Position numbers and translations under genes: made by a program. This document shows, in pieces, positions 8,176 through 17,250 of a stretch of 64,000 bases of DNA. Every line of letters begins with the position of its first letter. Position 1 is the stretch's first letter. The notes under the pieces were generated by a model. The model saw only the letters and a program-made list of their open reading frames with translations, did no database searches and was not told where the DNA came from. The stretch comes from Marinomonas pontica. Lineage in GTDB: Bacteria > Pseudomonadota > Gammaproteobacteria > Pseudomonadales > Marinomonadaceae. The stretch is from contig NZ_JAODTL010000048.1 of NCBI RefSeq assembly GCF_026191375.1, positions 1 through 64,000 on the forward strand, written 5' to 3'.

Positions 8176-9094
8176 TCAGACAATGCGCAAGCTGCCCCTT
8201 CGCGGGCAGGCGTTGCACTCAGCCTGAAGCAGTTCCACTAATAAGCGAGTAGCAGGGCCGGTTCGCTCCCCTTTGCCAAAAATAGCGTACATATGGAAGT
8301 TACGCTCGCTGCCTGAAATCAGTTTCAATTTTTTCAGTTTGCCACTTTGTAAGGCGTATTCTAAATCGGCTTTTGGCAACCACGCGAAGCCGATACCACT
8401 GGTCACCATTTCAAGCGCGGACTGCACGCTCGATACCGTCCAGCGACGATCTGTTCCCAACCAACCCGCATCTACTGAGGTTTCCGACGCCGAATCGCGA
8501 ATCACGATCTGCAGTTCTCGACTCAAGCGTTCATTATTAATCGGGGGCCGTCTCGCTGTGCAACACATGGCTGCTTGCCGCCACGGCGATCATTTCCACT
8601 TCTACTATAGGGTCCGCAAGGTAACCTTTTGGTACCATGCCACTGAGCACCAAATCGGGACTGCCTTTTCGCAAGGCCTCTTCGCCACCACTTAATACCG
8701 CTTCTTTTAGCTGCACCTGTGTGCCTTGGCTTTGTGGTTCAAATGCCTGCAACGCTCGCAGCAAAGCAGGCGTAGGAAAGGCCTGATCGACGACTAATTC
8801 CAACTCTGGCTCCCAGCCTTGGCCTAGCGTATGAGCTAACTCTTCAAGGTCTACCGCTTCTTTTATCAAATGACGTGATCGGCGTAACAGTACTTCGCCA
8901 CGTTCGGTCAATTTGGCTTTTCGCCCCTCAATGATTAATAAAGGATAACCAAGCTGTTCTTGCAGTTTCGCAACGGTATAACTCACCGAAGACTGACTTT
9001 TATGAAGGGCTTCCGCCGCTTGGGCAAAACCGCCCTTGTCGACAACCGATTGCAGTACTCGCCATTGCTCTAACGTTACTCTTGGGGCTTTCAC
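8176..9094 (-). pseudogene. LysR-type regulator interrupted by a +1 frameshift
   Basis: A LysR regulator with its winged helix-turn-helix at the N-terminus (FAQAAEALHKSQSSVSYTVAKL) and a substrate-binding domain split over two frames. The first part ends VLHSETAPD-stop and the second continues INNERLSRELQIV. Removing one C from the run of five (plus-strand G run 8543-8547) joins them as TAPINNERL, a full-length protein of about 305 residues. A GTG start at 9094 with AGAGAAG just upstream fits family length better than the upstream TTG at 9157. It is divergent from azoR with a LysR box between them, so it probably regulates azoR. The break may be a sequencing error. Confidence 0.8.
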
Positions 9095-9130
9095 AGTTCT
9101 TCTCTTAGGTTGGGGGTATGAAAATAATTT

Positions 9131-9145
9131 ATCGTATTTTTCGAT
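9131..9145. promoter_or_regulatory. LysR-type operator candidate (ATC-N9-GAT)
   Basis: The perfect dyad TATCG-N7-CGATA lies between the divergent LysR gene and azoR and fits the ATC-N9-GAT half of a classical LysR recognition site. A second TATCGA half-site follows at about 9173-9178, where an activation site would be expected. Assignment to this regulator is inferred from position. Confidence 0.45.
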
Positions 9146-9260
9146 ATATATCTCCAAAAAATGTCACTTTTTTATCGAATATATAGGTTATATGATGGCT
9201 TCATTAATCAAGAAACGGGGTCGACCTGATCCTAAATACCTTATTACGGAGAATGTAAAC

Positions 9261-9854
9261 ATGGCAACTTTATTGCGTATCGACTCTAGTGCTTCTGGCG
9301 AAAACTCAAAATCACGTCAATTGGCAAACGAATTTATTCAACAATGGTTAGCAAAAAACCCAGACGGCAAGGTTGTTGTTCGTGATGTAGATGCAAACCC
9401 ATTGCCTCACTTTACCAGCGAAACATTGGGTGCATTGTTCACTCCTGAAGAAAACCGTACTGCTGAGCAAAATGCCATTGTGGCGATTGGTGATGAATTG
9501 ATTAGCGAAATCGAGGCCGCTGATGTCGTTACTATTTCTGCGCCAATGTACAACTTCGGTATTCCATCTACTTTGAAGTCTTACTTTGATTACATTGCGC
9601 GTGCTGGCCGTACTTTTAAATACACAGAAACGGGCCCTGTTGGCTTGCTAAACAAAGACGCTTACGTGTTTGTTGCAAGCGGTAGCTTCTTGGCAGAAAC
9701 ACCAATGGATCACCAAGTACCTTACCTAAATACGTTCCTAGGTTTTGTTGGTGTGACAGTGAAAGAAACCTTCATTGCAGGCGGCCAAGCATTGGGCGAG
9801 CCAGGTGAAGAATCTTTCAACCAAGCTAAAGCGAAAATCGCTTCTGCAGCGTAA
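9261..9854 (+). CDS. azoR: FMN-dependent NADH azoreductase AzoR
   Basis: A flavodoxin-fold FMN protein of 197 residues that reduces azo compounds and quinones with NADH; its likely physiological role is detoxification of quinones and thiol-reactive compounds. The N-terminal phosphate-binding segment RIDSSASGENSKSRQLANEF and the PMYNFGIPSTLKSYFDY motif are diagnostic. The open frame extends upstream to 9036, but ATG 9261 has GGAGA at 9248-9252 and gives the family N-terminus, so it is taken as the start. A bidirectional terminator follows at 9878-9915. The upstream divergent LysR gene is its likely regulator. Confidence 0.93.
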   Translation: MATLLRIDSSASGENSKSRQLANEFIQQWLAKNPDGKVVVRDVDANPLPHFTSETLGALFTPEENRTAEQNAIVAIGDELISEIEAADVVTISAPMYNFGIPSTLKSYFDYIARAGRTFKYTETGPVGLLNKDAYVFVASGSFLAETPMDHQVPYLNTFLGFVGVTVKETFIAGGQALGEPGEESFNQAKAKIASAA

Positions 9855-9877
9855 TGTAATAGCCCAACGCGCTATCT

Positions 9878-9915
9878 AAAAAAACCGATTAGCCGGCTGG
9901 TTAATCGGTTTTTTT
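9878..9915. terminator. Bidirectional terminator between azoR and tex
   Basis: A 14-bp stem (AAAAAAACCGATTA pairing with TAATCGGTTTTTTT) around a short loop, with T runs in both directions. It serves the convergent azoR and tex genes. Confidence 0.88.
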
Positions 9916-9947
9916 GTTTGCGCGCCTAACAAAACACTCAATGAATG

Positions 9948-12109
9948 TTATAAGCCATTGGCTTTCAACGCGATTCGTTTGCGCTGTACATCGACTTCCA
10001 ACACAGTGACATTCACCACTTGTCCCACTCGCACCAAATCTCTAGGGTCTTTCACGAATCGATTGGCTAGCTGAGAAATATGAATCAGCCCATCTTGATG
10101 AACACCAATGTCAACAAACGCGCCAAACGCCGCCACGTTAGTAACGACGCCTTCTAAGGTCATCCCCTCGTGGACATCATCGAGTGTTTGTACCGTCTGA
10201 TCAAAAACCGCATAGCGAAATTCAGGACGAGGATCTCGACCCGGCTTTGCTAATTCCGTCAAAATATCTGAGTAGGTAAAATCATCCACCTGAGCCATGC
10301 TCGGCGCCATGTTTTTAAGCTGTTGTAAAGCGTGGCTGTTGTTTAAAAGCTGATGCGCTTTAAGCGACAGACGCTCTGCCATTTGCTGCACCAAGGGATA
10401 CGACTCAGGATGCACGCCAGACTGATCCAGTGCCTCTTTACCGTTTAGAATTCTTAGAAAACCGGCGCATTGTTCAAAACATTTCTCTCCAATGCCTTTT
10501 ATCTTCAACAACTCTGCCCGAGATTCAATACGGCCTTTTTGTTGACGATATTCAACGATATTTTGTGCAAGACGCTGTGTTAAACCAGACACATAGGACA
10601 ACAAAGACACCGACGCCAAGTTGATATCAACACCAACACGGTTCACACAGTCTTCCACCACATTCCCCAGCGACTTGGAAAGCAGAGACACTTTCACATC
10701 ATGCTGATATTGGCCCACGCCAATCGCCTGTGGGTCGATTTTTACCAACTCCGCAAGTGGGTCTTGAAAGCGTCGAGCAATAGACACCGCACCACGAATG
10801 GTGACATCCAAATCGGGGAACTCTTGTATCGCAATCGGTGAGGCAGAATAAACAGACGCCCCCGCTTCACTGACCACCACCGCACGACAATCAAGCTGCT
10901 GTTGTGTTATTAGTGCATTAATAAGCGCTTCGGTTTCCCGTGAGGCCGTGCCATTACCAACGGCCAACCAAGCAATGCGATGCCGATTAATAAGGGACAG
11001 CAAAGTAGCTTCGGCTTCTTGTGTGCGATTTTGAGGTCCATGAGGGTAAATAACCCCGTGATCTAATACACTGCCTTGTTCATCAATCACAGCCAGTTTT
11101 ACGCCATTACGAAAACCTGGATCAACGCCTAATACACGAAACGCCCCTGCTGGTGCCGACATTAATAAGTCGTGTAAATTATCCGCAAAAACCTGTATCG
11201 CCCCTTCTTCGGCTCGGTCTTTCAGCTGAGTTAAAACATCGGTTTCTAATTTAGGCAGCAGTTTCTTATCCCAAGCAAGGTTTAAATAACGTCGCTGTAC
11301 AGACGTTACACGATTCGATTCCGGTTGTGTTCCATCAAACAGTTGATTCAATTGAGGAAAGAGTAAAGTGTCCGGGTAAGAAGCCGAGTATTTCAATGCA
11401 ACACTCAGCTTTAATATGGATTCTTTTTTCCTCTAAATAACGCCAGCAATCTATGCGCTGGCACTTTATTTATATCTTCTTGGTAATCAAAGTAATCTCG
11501 AAATTTCTCGCCTAATTCTTTTTTGCCTCTTAATACGCGACTGATGATACGTCCATTTTTCAGCAATTCTGCTCGACCTTGCTTTAGTACGTCACTGTCA
11601 TTAGCAATGGTTTCGCTTACTATCTCTACCACCCCTTCTAGAGCCTGTTCAGGCGTGACTTTGCTGTTCGTTTGCTTGCACCATGCGGAAACAGCCGACA
11701 CGCTGTCCGAACGATCGCCAGACCAGATTAGCGCGGCCAGCGGTTGCAGACCTTGCTCTCTTGCTTCATCGGCTTTTGTTTTGCGCGCTTTTTTAAAAGG
11801 GGCGTATAGATCTTCTAATTCATTTTTAGAGGTGGCGTTCTGTATTTTCTTTCGAATAATATCGGTTACCGCTGGCTCGTCAGCTAATAATGAGAGGATG
11901 CTTTCTTTGCGTTTACCTAATTCCACTAGGTATTGCCATCTATCATAAAATGAACGCAGATCCATGTCGCTCATACCGCCCGTACTCTCTTTTCTATATC
12001 GAGCAATGAATGGCACCGTGGCACCTTCTTCAAATAATTGAATGATGTTGTTACTGTGTTTTTTTAATATAGAAAACTCTGTACTTAGGTTATCTGCTAT
12101 AGAACTCAT
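9948..12109 (-). pseudogene. tex: Transcription accessory protein Tex, two frames joined at a slippery heptamer
   Basis: Tex is an RNA-binding transcription accessory factor with an N-terminal helical region, a YqgF-like RNase H fold (VLGVDPGFRNG), helix-hairpin-helix repeats (IKGIGEKCFEQ) and a C-terminal S1 domain (GVVTNVAAFGAFVDIG). The first frame (12109 to 11411) ends FRGKKNPY-stop and the second resumes ESILKLSVAL, the normal continuation. The junction is GGA AAA AAG (plus-strand T run 11424-11429), where a -1 slip on A-AAA-AAG restores the Tex sequence exactly. Missing one A from a run of seven would look the same. Joined length is about 720 residues, slightly below typical Tex. The lesion may be sequencing error, mutation or programmed frameshifting. 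Confidence 0.85.
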
Positions 12110-12463
12110 GTATTACCCTATTGTTTACACTTTTCTAACAGTCCAACTACGTTATTTTATTAGCATGTTAGGATGTTTTTTATTAAAATCCGCACACAAA
12201 CTTGAAATAGTATAAAATCACACCACAATGTATTGATAGCAATTCAATTATTATGCAGAGAAAGCAAAGTATATTGATTTGATCAAATATATGACAAGCC
12301 CACTTCTCAATGGATTTTAATAAATTACCAGAGAAGATAGAAAACCTTTTCTAAGGAAATCGTTTTTAATGGCTTATTTTAACACCACTGAGTGTAAAAG
12401 ATGGATCTCTTTTCAGTGCAGGACCATACCAACCAGTTCTTAACAGATTAATAGGGGACACCA
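12110..12463. promoter_or_regulatory. AT-rich divergent intergenic region between tex and the hns-like gene
   Basis: These 354 bp hold no gene I can support. They are visibly more AT-rich than their surroundings and must carry the promoters for tex (leftward) and the hns-like gene (rightward). A perfect 12-bp palindrome ATTTGATCAAAT lies at 12277-12288, inside the motif TTGAT-N3-ATCAA, one base short of an FNR/CRP-type spacing. AT-rich bent DNA ahead of H-NS genes commonly serves autoregulation; that is an inference here. AGGGGAC precedes the ATG at 12464. Confidence 0.5.
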
Positions 12464-12862
12464 ATGAGTTTATTAGTTGAATTAGCAGGCAATAAAGCAA
12501 AAGCACGTGCAGCAGGTAAAGAGCTAAGCGTTGCACAGCTTGAAAACCTAATTGCTGGCTTCACCAATGCACTTGAAAAAGCGAAGGAAGAAGAAGCTGC
12601 ACGCGAAGCGGAACAAGCGCTTAAATCGGCCCGCGCAGAAGAAATCGCCAACCTAATTGCAAAAAGCGGCCTAACAATGGAAGAAATTGCGCTGTTAACC
12701 ACACCAAAAGCTGGCGCGACAAAAGGCAAAACAGTAGAGCCTAAATACCGCCTAGTGGTAGAGGGTGAAACACATGAGTGGACTGGCCGTGGCCGCACAC
12801 CAAAAGTATTCCAAGAATACTTTGATGCTGGTAACAGCCGTGACAGCGTTGAAATCAAATAA
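12464..12862 (+). CDS. H-NS family nucleoid protein
   Basis: A 132-residue protein with an N-terminal coiled-coil oligomerisation region rich in Ala, Glu and Lys (residues about 10-75) and a C-terminal H-NS DNA-binding domain. The hallmark is YRLVVEGETHEWTGRGRTPKVF, with TGRGR as the AT-hook-like minor-groove motif. H-NS family proteins silence AT-rich and foreign DNA and organise the nucleoid. Length and architecture are typical. AGGGGAC sits at good spacing upstream of the ATG. A perfect palindromic terminator follows. The protein differs enough from E. coli H-NS that I do not give it a specific symbol. Confidence 0.92.
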   Translation: MSLLVELAGNKAKARAAGKELSVAQLENLIAGFTNALEKAKEEEAAREAEQALKSARAEEIANLIAKSGLTMEEIALLTTPKAGATKGKTVEPKYRLVVEGETHEWTGRGRTPKVFQEYFDAGNSRDSVEIK

Positions 12863-12885
12863 GACTTTGATGTCAGTGTCGAACA

Positions 12886-12925
12886 GATAATAAAAAAGCG
12901 ACTCATGAGTCGCTTTTTTATTATC
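12886..12925. terminator. Bidirectional terminator between the hns-like gene and trmB
   Basis: A 40-bp perfect palindrome centred on AGCGACTCATGAGTCGCT, with A/T runs on both sides (GATAATAAAAAA on the left, TTTTTTATTATC on the right). It ends both convergent transcripts. Confidence 0.92.
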
Positions 12926-12944
12926 TTAAAATCCGCACTTGTCG

Positions 12945-13655
12945 TTAGATTTTGTGCGTATAAATCAGATCCCAAACACCGTGCCCCAAACGCTCGCCAC
13001 GTTGTTCAAATTTGGTCAGCGGTCGCCATTCAGGTCGAGGATGATACAACCCTTTACCCGCGGCATTTTCATACCCTGCTTGAACTTCCATTACTTCCAT
13101 CATGTGCTCTGCGTATGGCTGCCAATCTGTCGCCATATGGAAATGTCCGCCGTCTTTTAAAACATTAGCCACTTGTTGAGCAAACAAAGGCTGAACGATA
13201 CGGCGTTTGTTGTGCTTTTTCTTGTGCCAAGGATCAGGGAAAAATAATTGAAATGCACTGGCGGCTTTTTGCGGTAAGCAATTTGCCATGACTTCAATCG
13301 CGTCATCACAATAAACTCGCAAATTGGTTACGCCCTGTTCGGTCGCCAACATCATCAATTTAGCCACGCCAGGGGGATGAACTTCGATTCCAATAAAGTC
13401 TTTCTCTGGGGCATTTTTCGCCATTTCAACCAGTGATGCGCCCATACCAAACCCAACTTCCAGCACAACGTCCGCTTCACGGCCAAATACCGTGGCGTAG
13501 TCGATACGTCCATCGGCCAGATCTAAACCGTAGATTTCCCAGTTTGCGTCGTAGTTTTTTTGTTGGCCTTCGGTCATGCGACCTCCTCGTACCACAAAAC
13601 TGCGAATGGTACGTTTTTTAATAGGCTCTTGTGTTTCTGTTTTTTGATCTTGCAT
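12945..13655 (-). CDS. trmB: tRNA (guanine-N7)-methyltransferase TrmB
   Basis: Methylates G46 in the variable loop of tRNAs with S-adenosylmethionine. The 236 residues include the N-terminal [11 protein letters not shown], the SAM-binding motif [23 protein letters not shown], and the catalytic region [14 protein letters not shown] that defines the family. Length is normal. It converges on the hns-like gene with a shared terminator. In relatives trmB often sits beside yggX and mutY, and these are about 4 kb away here. Start ATG at 13655 was kept, although an internal start closer to the conserved region cannot be excluded. Confidence 0.96.
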   Translation of the reverse strand: MQDQKTETQEPIKKRTIRSFVVRGGRMTEGQQKNYDANWEIYGLDLADGRIDYATVFGREADVVLEVGFGMGASLVEMAKNAPEKDFIGIEVHPPGVAKLMMLATEQGVTNLRVYCDDAIEVMANCLPQKAASAFQLFFPDPWHKKKHNKRRIVQPLFAQQVANVLKDGGHFHMATDWQPYAEHMMEVMEVQAGYENAAGKGLYHPRPEWRPLTKFEQRGERLGHGVWDLIYTHKI

Positions 13656-13819
13656 GATTGTGTGTCGCTTAGCGTAAATATGTTCTATTTGTGTGTGCTT
13701 ACCATTCCATATTGGAAGAATAAAACACGCATTATCAATTTGGTCGCCATACTACCCGAAAAAGCCAATTATGTCCTGCTTTGAACTCAGTTCTAAAAAT
13801 GAACAAAATAGTGCCTTTA

Positions 13820-14200
13820 TTACGTTGAAGCGCGCCACAAACGTAACGCCAATAACCCCCATGCCATCAAATAGCACAATCCACCTAATGGCGTAACAGC
13901 ACCCAAAAAGGTCAGGCCACTTAATGCCATGAGATACAAGCTACCAGCGAATAACAGATTTCCCACTGAAAACAGCAGCAAAATACGCGGAGCCTTAAGT
14001 GCCAAAGACGACATAGACACCGCCAACCCAGCAAGCGAATGGTACATAAGATATTGGCTCGCAGTCTGCCACCAGCCTAATGCTTTTAGGTCAAGAATCG
14101 TGGTTAAAGCATGCGCACCAAATGCACCCGCGGCCACAGAAAGAGCTGCTTGTATTGCAAATAGTGCTGCCCATTTTGATAAGGATGACGTCGTAATCAT
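13820..14200 (-). CDS. DUF423 (YgdD-type) inner-membrane protein
   Basis: A small integral membrane protein of about 126 residues with four predicted hydrophobic helices. The family signature GAFGAHAL lies near the first helix, with WWQTASQYLMYHSLAGLA after it and GAVTPLGGLCYLMAW near the end. Function of the DUF423 family is not established. The frame extends upstream to a TTG at 14221, but ATG 14200 gives the usual family length. It is transcribed in the same direction as the WD40-like lipoprotein gene upstream, with about 57 bp between them, so the two may share a transcript. Confidence 0.88.
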   Translation of the reverse strand: MITTSSLSKWAALFAIQAALSVAAGAFGAHALTTILDLKALGWWQTASQYLMYHSLAGLAVSMSSLALKAPRILLLFSVGNLLFAGSLYLMALSGLTFLGAVTPLGGLCYLMAWGLLALRLWRAST

Positions 14201-14257
14201 AAAAAAGTCACTGTAGGACAATGGATGTGTTGATAAGGTCTTATCTGAACAGATAAT

Positions 14258-15241
14258 TTATTCTAGGACGTTAAAGTACCCATTACTGCCAATGGCATAA
14301 TAACGATTGCCGGGGCCATACGCCAAAGCAAGCACCACGGAGCCGGTTAGACGGCTTTTCTGCTGCATAATGTCCCACTCTTTCTGAACAATGCCAGTAC
14401 TCACCTGAGCCAAGGTCACACGACCGGTAACTTCCCCCATCAAAATGGTTCGGTCATCTTTTGCAAACACCGCCTGACTGATCGTTACATTACGGTATTG
14501 CAATGCTCCGGTGTCTATCTTTGTCAGTTCTTTGCCCGTTCTTGTTGACCAAATTTTTGCATTTCCTAATTGCGCGGCGCCAAACGCGTATTTACCGTCT
14601 GCCGATAACGCCACACTGGCGATGGCATTATTTAAGGGCCATTCGTATTTTTTCTCGCCCGTTTGCATGTCCCACAAAATCACTTTAGACAAATCGTCGC
14701 CGGTGATTCCCAGCATGCCATCCGGTGTGACATCAACGGCTCGCACAGTCGCCCCCGTTCTTAGGGTCTGTTTTATGCCGCCACGTTTGATATCAAAATA
14801 GCGTGCGGTTTGATCATTCAAACCAATCAAGGCGTAATCGCCATTTTGCGTTAATTTAAGCGATTGAATATCGCCTGGTGTATTCCAAAAACCGTCCGGC
14901 TTTCCGGTGACGGTATTCCACAACACCAATGTGCGTGCACCGCCCGTTGCGGCAAATTGACCAGTTGGGTCAATGTCTACGCCCAACAAAGAGGAATACT
15001 CCCCTTGGGCATGGTTCCAATTATAACGACGCTCATTTACCGCGTTTACCCAGTAACTGCCACCGTGTTCAATAGAACCAATCAAAGCGGTCGAGCCATC
15101 ATCGCTCAACACCGCCGAATACAAACCTTGCACAGCGTATTTCGCCGTTCGAACTGGCGCCTCTGCCGAGCAAGACAATAACGCCGCGCAGCAGAAAACC
15201 ATAACCCCCAATTCAAGCGTCTTTTTCGCTGTGCGCTTCAT
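14258..15241 (-). CDS. Lipoprotein with WD40-like beta-propeller repeats
   Basis: A 327-residue exported protein. A short basic N-terminus and hydrophobic stretch lead to the lipobox LLSC with C24 as the lipidation site, so the mature protein is probably membrane-anchored. The rest shows about six loose WD40/PQQ-type repeats with recurring GAT/ILWDMQTGE and VLWNTVTGKPD blades. Such propellers usually act as protein-binding scaffolds; the ligand is unknown here. The start overlaps the end of the rsd-like gene by 29 bp, so the two are probably translationally coupled. I know no named homologue. Confidence 0.8.
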   Translation of the reverse strand: MKRTAKKTLELGVMVFCCAALLSCSAEAPVRTAKYAVQGLYSAVLSDDGSTALIGSIEHGGSYWVNAVNERRYNWNHAQGEYSSLLGVDIDPTGQFAATGGARTLVLWNTVTGKPDGFWNTPGDIQSLKLTQNGDYALIGLNDQTARYFDIKRGGIKQTLRTGATVRAVDVTPDGMLGITGDDLSKVILWDMQTGEKKYEWPLNNAIASVALSADGKYAFGAAQLGNAKIWSTRTGKELTKIDTGALQYRNVTISQAVFAKDDRTILMGEVTGRVTLAQVSTGIVQKEWDIMQQKSRLTGSVVLALAYGPGNRYYAIGSNGYFNVLE

Positions 15242-15683
15242 GTAATTCCTTAATTAATTGGTCTTCGAATTGAAACCGTTCAGCCATAACGAGCGTTAAG
15301 GCCTGCAAAGAAAATGGCAAAGCCTCTAATTGCGCATTGCAATGTTCTTTGGTGTCGTATTTGTCGTTAAACTCAATCGCCACTTCCGTCGAACTGTCTA
15401 TCTGCGGCAAAAGTTCGCGTAACAATACCAAGGCACCGTCATCATGAAATTCTTTGGCTTCCAACGCCAATTGTTCGTAAACTGTAAAATGACCCGCAGA
15501 CACATAGTCCACCAGCATTTCGCATACCGCTTGTATTTTAGGTGTGTCCGTCGGTGTAAATTCACCTCGCTCACGCAAATACATCCAGTTCTCAATCAAT
15601 TGTCGACGCTGCTCTAACCAACGATCAATAATGATGTGTACTCCGCCCCATCGCTCTTGGGCTGTTTTACAACCTTCTAACAT
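15213..15683 (-). CDS. rsd: Anti-sigma-70 factor Rsd / AlgQ family
   Basis: A 156-residue all-helical protein of the Rsd/AlgQ family, which binds region 4 of sigma-70 and frees core polymerase for alternative sigma factors in stationary phase. Visible family features are AQERWGGVHIIIDRWLEQRRQLI near the N-terminus, VDYVSAGHF and FNDKYD. Length fits Rsd and AlgQ (about 158-160). In Pseudomonas algQ neighbours a dsbB homologue, and a dsbB gene lies 106 bp upstream here in the same direction. It overlaps the lipoprotein gene downstream. Confidence 0.93.
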   Translation of the reverse strand: MLEGCKTAQERWGGVHIIIDRWLEQRRQLIENWMYLRERGEFTPTDTPKIQAVCEMLVDYVSAGHFTVYEQLALEAKEFHDDGALVLLRELLPQIDSSTEVAIEFNDKYDTKEHCNAQLEALPFSLQALTLVMAERFQFEDQLIKELHEAHSEKDA

Positions 15684-15789
15684 ATGCAGACTCCATCAGG
15701 CGTTCATTATTATTACTGTCTTACCTCAAGCATATTCCGATACGTTACCCCCTGCAAGACGATAGTCAGGGGGTATTTGTAACCTTTTA

Positions 15790-16296
15790 TTAGCGAAAGG
15801 TGTTTTTACCCGCTCGCACAGCGATCACGATATTAATGATGGCCATGCCGACAAATGCCACCAAAGTCCAGCCAGGAATGCTGATACCAAAGAGTGTCCA
15901 CACCACATCTCCGCACTCTCCGGTACCCATCACCATCGCCTGCATAATTTCTTGCCACGGGAAGACTTCAAACATGTAGCTTAGTCCCGGCAAGCACGCA
16001 GGTAGCTGCTCCGCCGGCAAATTTTGTAAATACAGATGGCGAATCGCCAGCGCCGCACCCGCAAAAGACAACACCACGACCAGCCAAGAACAGCTTTTTC
16101 GAACGGTGGCATTGGCCGTCAATGCAGAACCCAAAGACACCACCCCCACGCAAAAGAAAACAATGCGCTGCAACATACACAATGGGCAAGGCTCTAGCCC
16201 CATTTGGTATTCCATATAAAAAGCCACGGCTAAAAGAGCAAACGCGGCAAACGCAACCAAACCATGAAAACGACGAGCAGACAAAAACGCAAACAT
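15790..16296 (-). CDS. dsbB: Disulfide bond formation protein DsbB
   Basis: An inner-membrane quinone reductase that reoxidises DsbA and passes electrons to ubiquinone. The 168 residues form four transmembrane helices. The first periplasmic loop carries the redox pair CPLC in GLEPCPLCMLQR (about residues 37-40), and the second loop carries C in LPACLPGL and GECGDVVW. Length is typical. It is upstream of rsd in the same direction. A dsbA gene lies separately at 27829, so both halves of the pathway are in this window. Confidence 0.95.
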   Translation of the reverse strand: MFAFLSARRFHGLVAFAAFALLAVAFYMEYQMGLEPCPLCMLQRIVFFCVGVVSLGSALTANATVRKSCSWLVVVLSFAGAALAIRHLYLQNLPAEQLPACLPGLSYMFEVFPWQEIMQAMVMGTGECGDVVWTLFGISIPGWTLVAFVGMAIINIVIAVRAGKNTFR

Positions 16297-16444
16297 AAAC
16301 GAAGGTTCCTAAGCTGACTAAAGTGATAATTTAAAAATATGAGTTTATGACAATAAGAAGACCAGAAAGTGCGAAATTCCTACTGACAGAACGCTTTAAT
16401 GGCAGTTAGTATACTGTCTATTGGAACGAATACGAGAATCTACC

Positions 16445-16870
16445 ATGTCATTGATGATGTCCTTGAGCAATAAAATGCGAATCCTTGCTCTGAGCTGTGC
16501 TTTTTGCGCAACCAGCCTGAATGTCTACGCGGCAGAAGAAGGCGAAGCGCCCGTTCCGACCTATATCGAGTTAAAACCCAACTTTGTCGTAAACCATGTG
16601 GGGGATGAAACACGACTTAAATACATAAAGACCAGCATTAGCATCCGCACCGACATGAGCAAAAAAGAACTGATCGAAGCCAATATGCCCTTGGTCAGAG
16701 ACGCACTCGTCATGTTTCTCAGCTCACGCACCACAGAACAAGTCACAGGCGCCATCGCCAGAGAGAAAACTCGCGAAGAAGCGGCTGTTGCCGTCAATTC
16801 CGCATTAAAAGAAGAAACCGGCGCAGAACCAGTGAAAGACATTTTATTTGCCAGCTTTGTGACACAGTAA
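16445..16870 (+). CDS. FliL-like periplasmic protein with signal peptide
   Basis: A protein of about 141 residues whose body resembles the periplasmic domain of flagellar stator-associated FliL (YIELKPNFVVN, KYIKTSISIRT, IREALVMFLSS-like stretch). Unlike FliL, it starts with a cleavable signal peptide ending near NVYAAEE instead of a membrane anchor. No flagellar genes are nearby. Similar FliL-like proteins occur beside dsbB/algQ in Pseudomonas relatives. ATG 16445 is preferred over the in-frame start at 16421 because it gives a compact signal peptide. Function is unassigned; a role in a stator- or stomatin-like complex is speculation. Confidence 0.8.
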   Translation: MSLMMSLSNKMRILALSCAFCATSLNVYAAEEGEAPVPTYIELKPNFVVNHVGDETRLKYIKTSISIRTDMSKKELIEANMPLVRDALVMFLSSRTTEQVTGAIAREKTREEAAVAVNSALKEETGAEPVKDILFASFVTQ

Positions 16871-16902
16871 ACACTCATTTACATACTCATTTGCTCAAAC
16901 AC

Positions 16903-16937
16903 AAAAAAAGCCCCTTGACTACCAAGAGGCTTTTTTT
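16903..16937. terminator. Bidirectional terminator between the fliL-like gene and yggX
   Basis: AAAAAAAGCCCCTTG pairs with CAAGAGGCTTTTTTT with one mismatch, giving a stem with A/T runs on both flanks between convergent genes. Confidence 0.88.
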
Positions 16938-16965
16938 ATGAAAAATGACTCGCCCTAAAATCAAC

Positions 16966-17250
16966 TTACAACTCTTTGATGTCATCAGGATCGACGTAAC
17001 CAGACAATTTGTCTGTGGCTTCGTTATTGAAAAACTTCTCCATTTGCTCCATTACATATTTACGAGAGTCAGGCTGCATCAGGTTCAATTGCTTTTCGTT
17101 GATCATCATTGTTTGCAGTAACTGCCATTCTTGCCAAGCTTGTTTAGACACTGACTGTAGAATTTCTTGGCCTTTTGCTCCCGGTAACGGCGCGCGGTCT
17201 AACGCCTCCATGTCTTTCTGAAACTTTTTGCAAAATACTGTATTCGCCAT
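16966..17250 (-). CDS. yggX: Probable Fe(II)-trafficking protein YggX
   Basis: A 94-residue cytosolic protein linked to iron-sulfur cluster protection under oxidative stress. The N-terminus MANTVFCKKFQKDMEALDRAPLPG carries the conserved C7, and KQAWQEWQLLQTMMINE is the family core. In most gammaproteobacteria yggX directly follows mutY. Here a chromate transporter and about 570 bp of palindromic repeats separate them, so yggX may no longer be co-transcribed with mutY. Confidence 0.95.
   Translation of the reverse strand: MANTVFCKKFQKDMEALDRAPLPGAKGQEILQSVSKQAWQEWQLLQTMMINEKQLNLMQPDSRKYVMEQMEKFFNNEATDKLSGYVDPDDIKEL

Noticed and set aside
8188-8210. GC-rich hairpin near the 3' end of the LysR gene as a terminator
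   Set aside because: It lies inside the coding end and has no T run, so it is probably chance.
12448-12975. 175-codon minus-strand frame across the hns-like gene
   Set aside because: It is the antisense shadow of the hns-like coding frame, runs through the terminator and has no recognisable domain.
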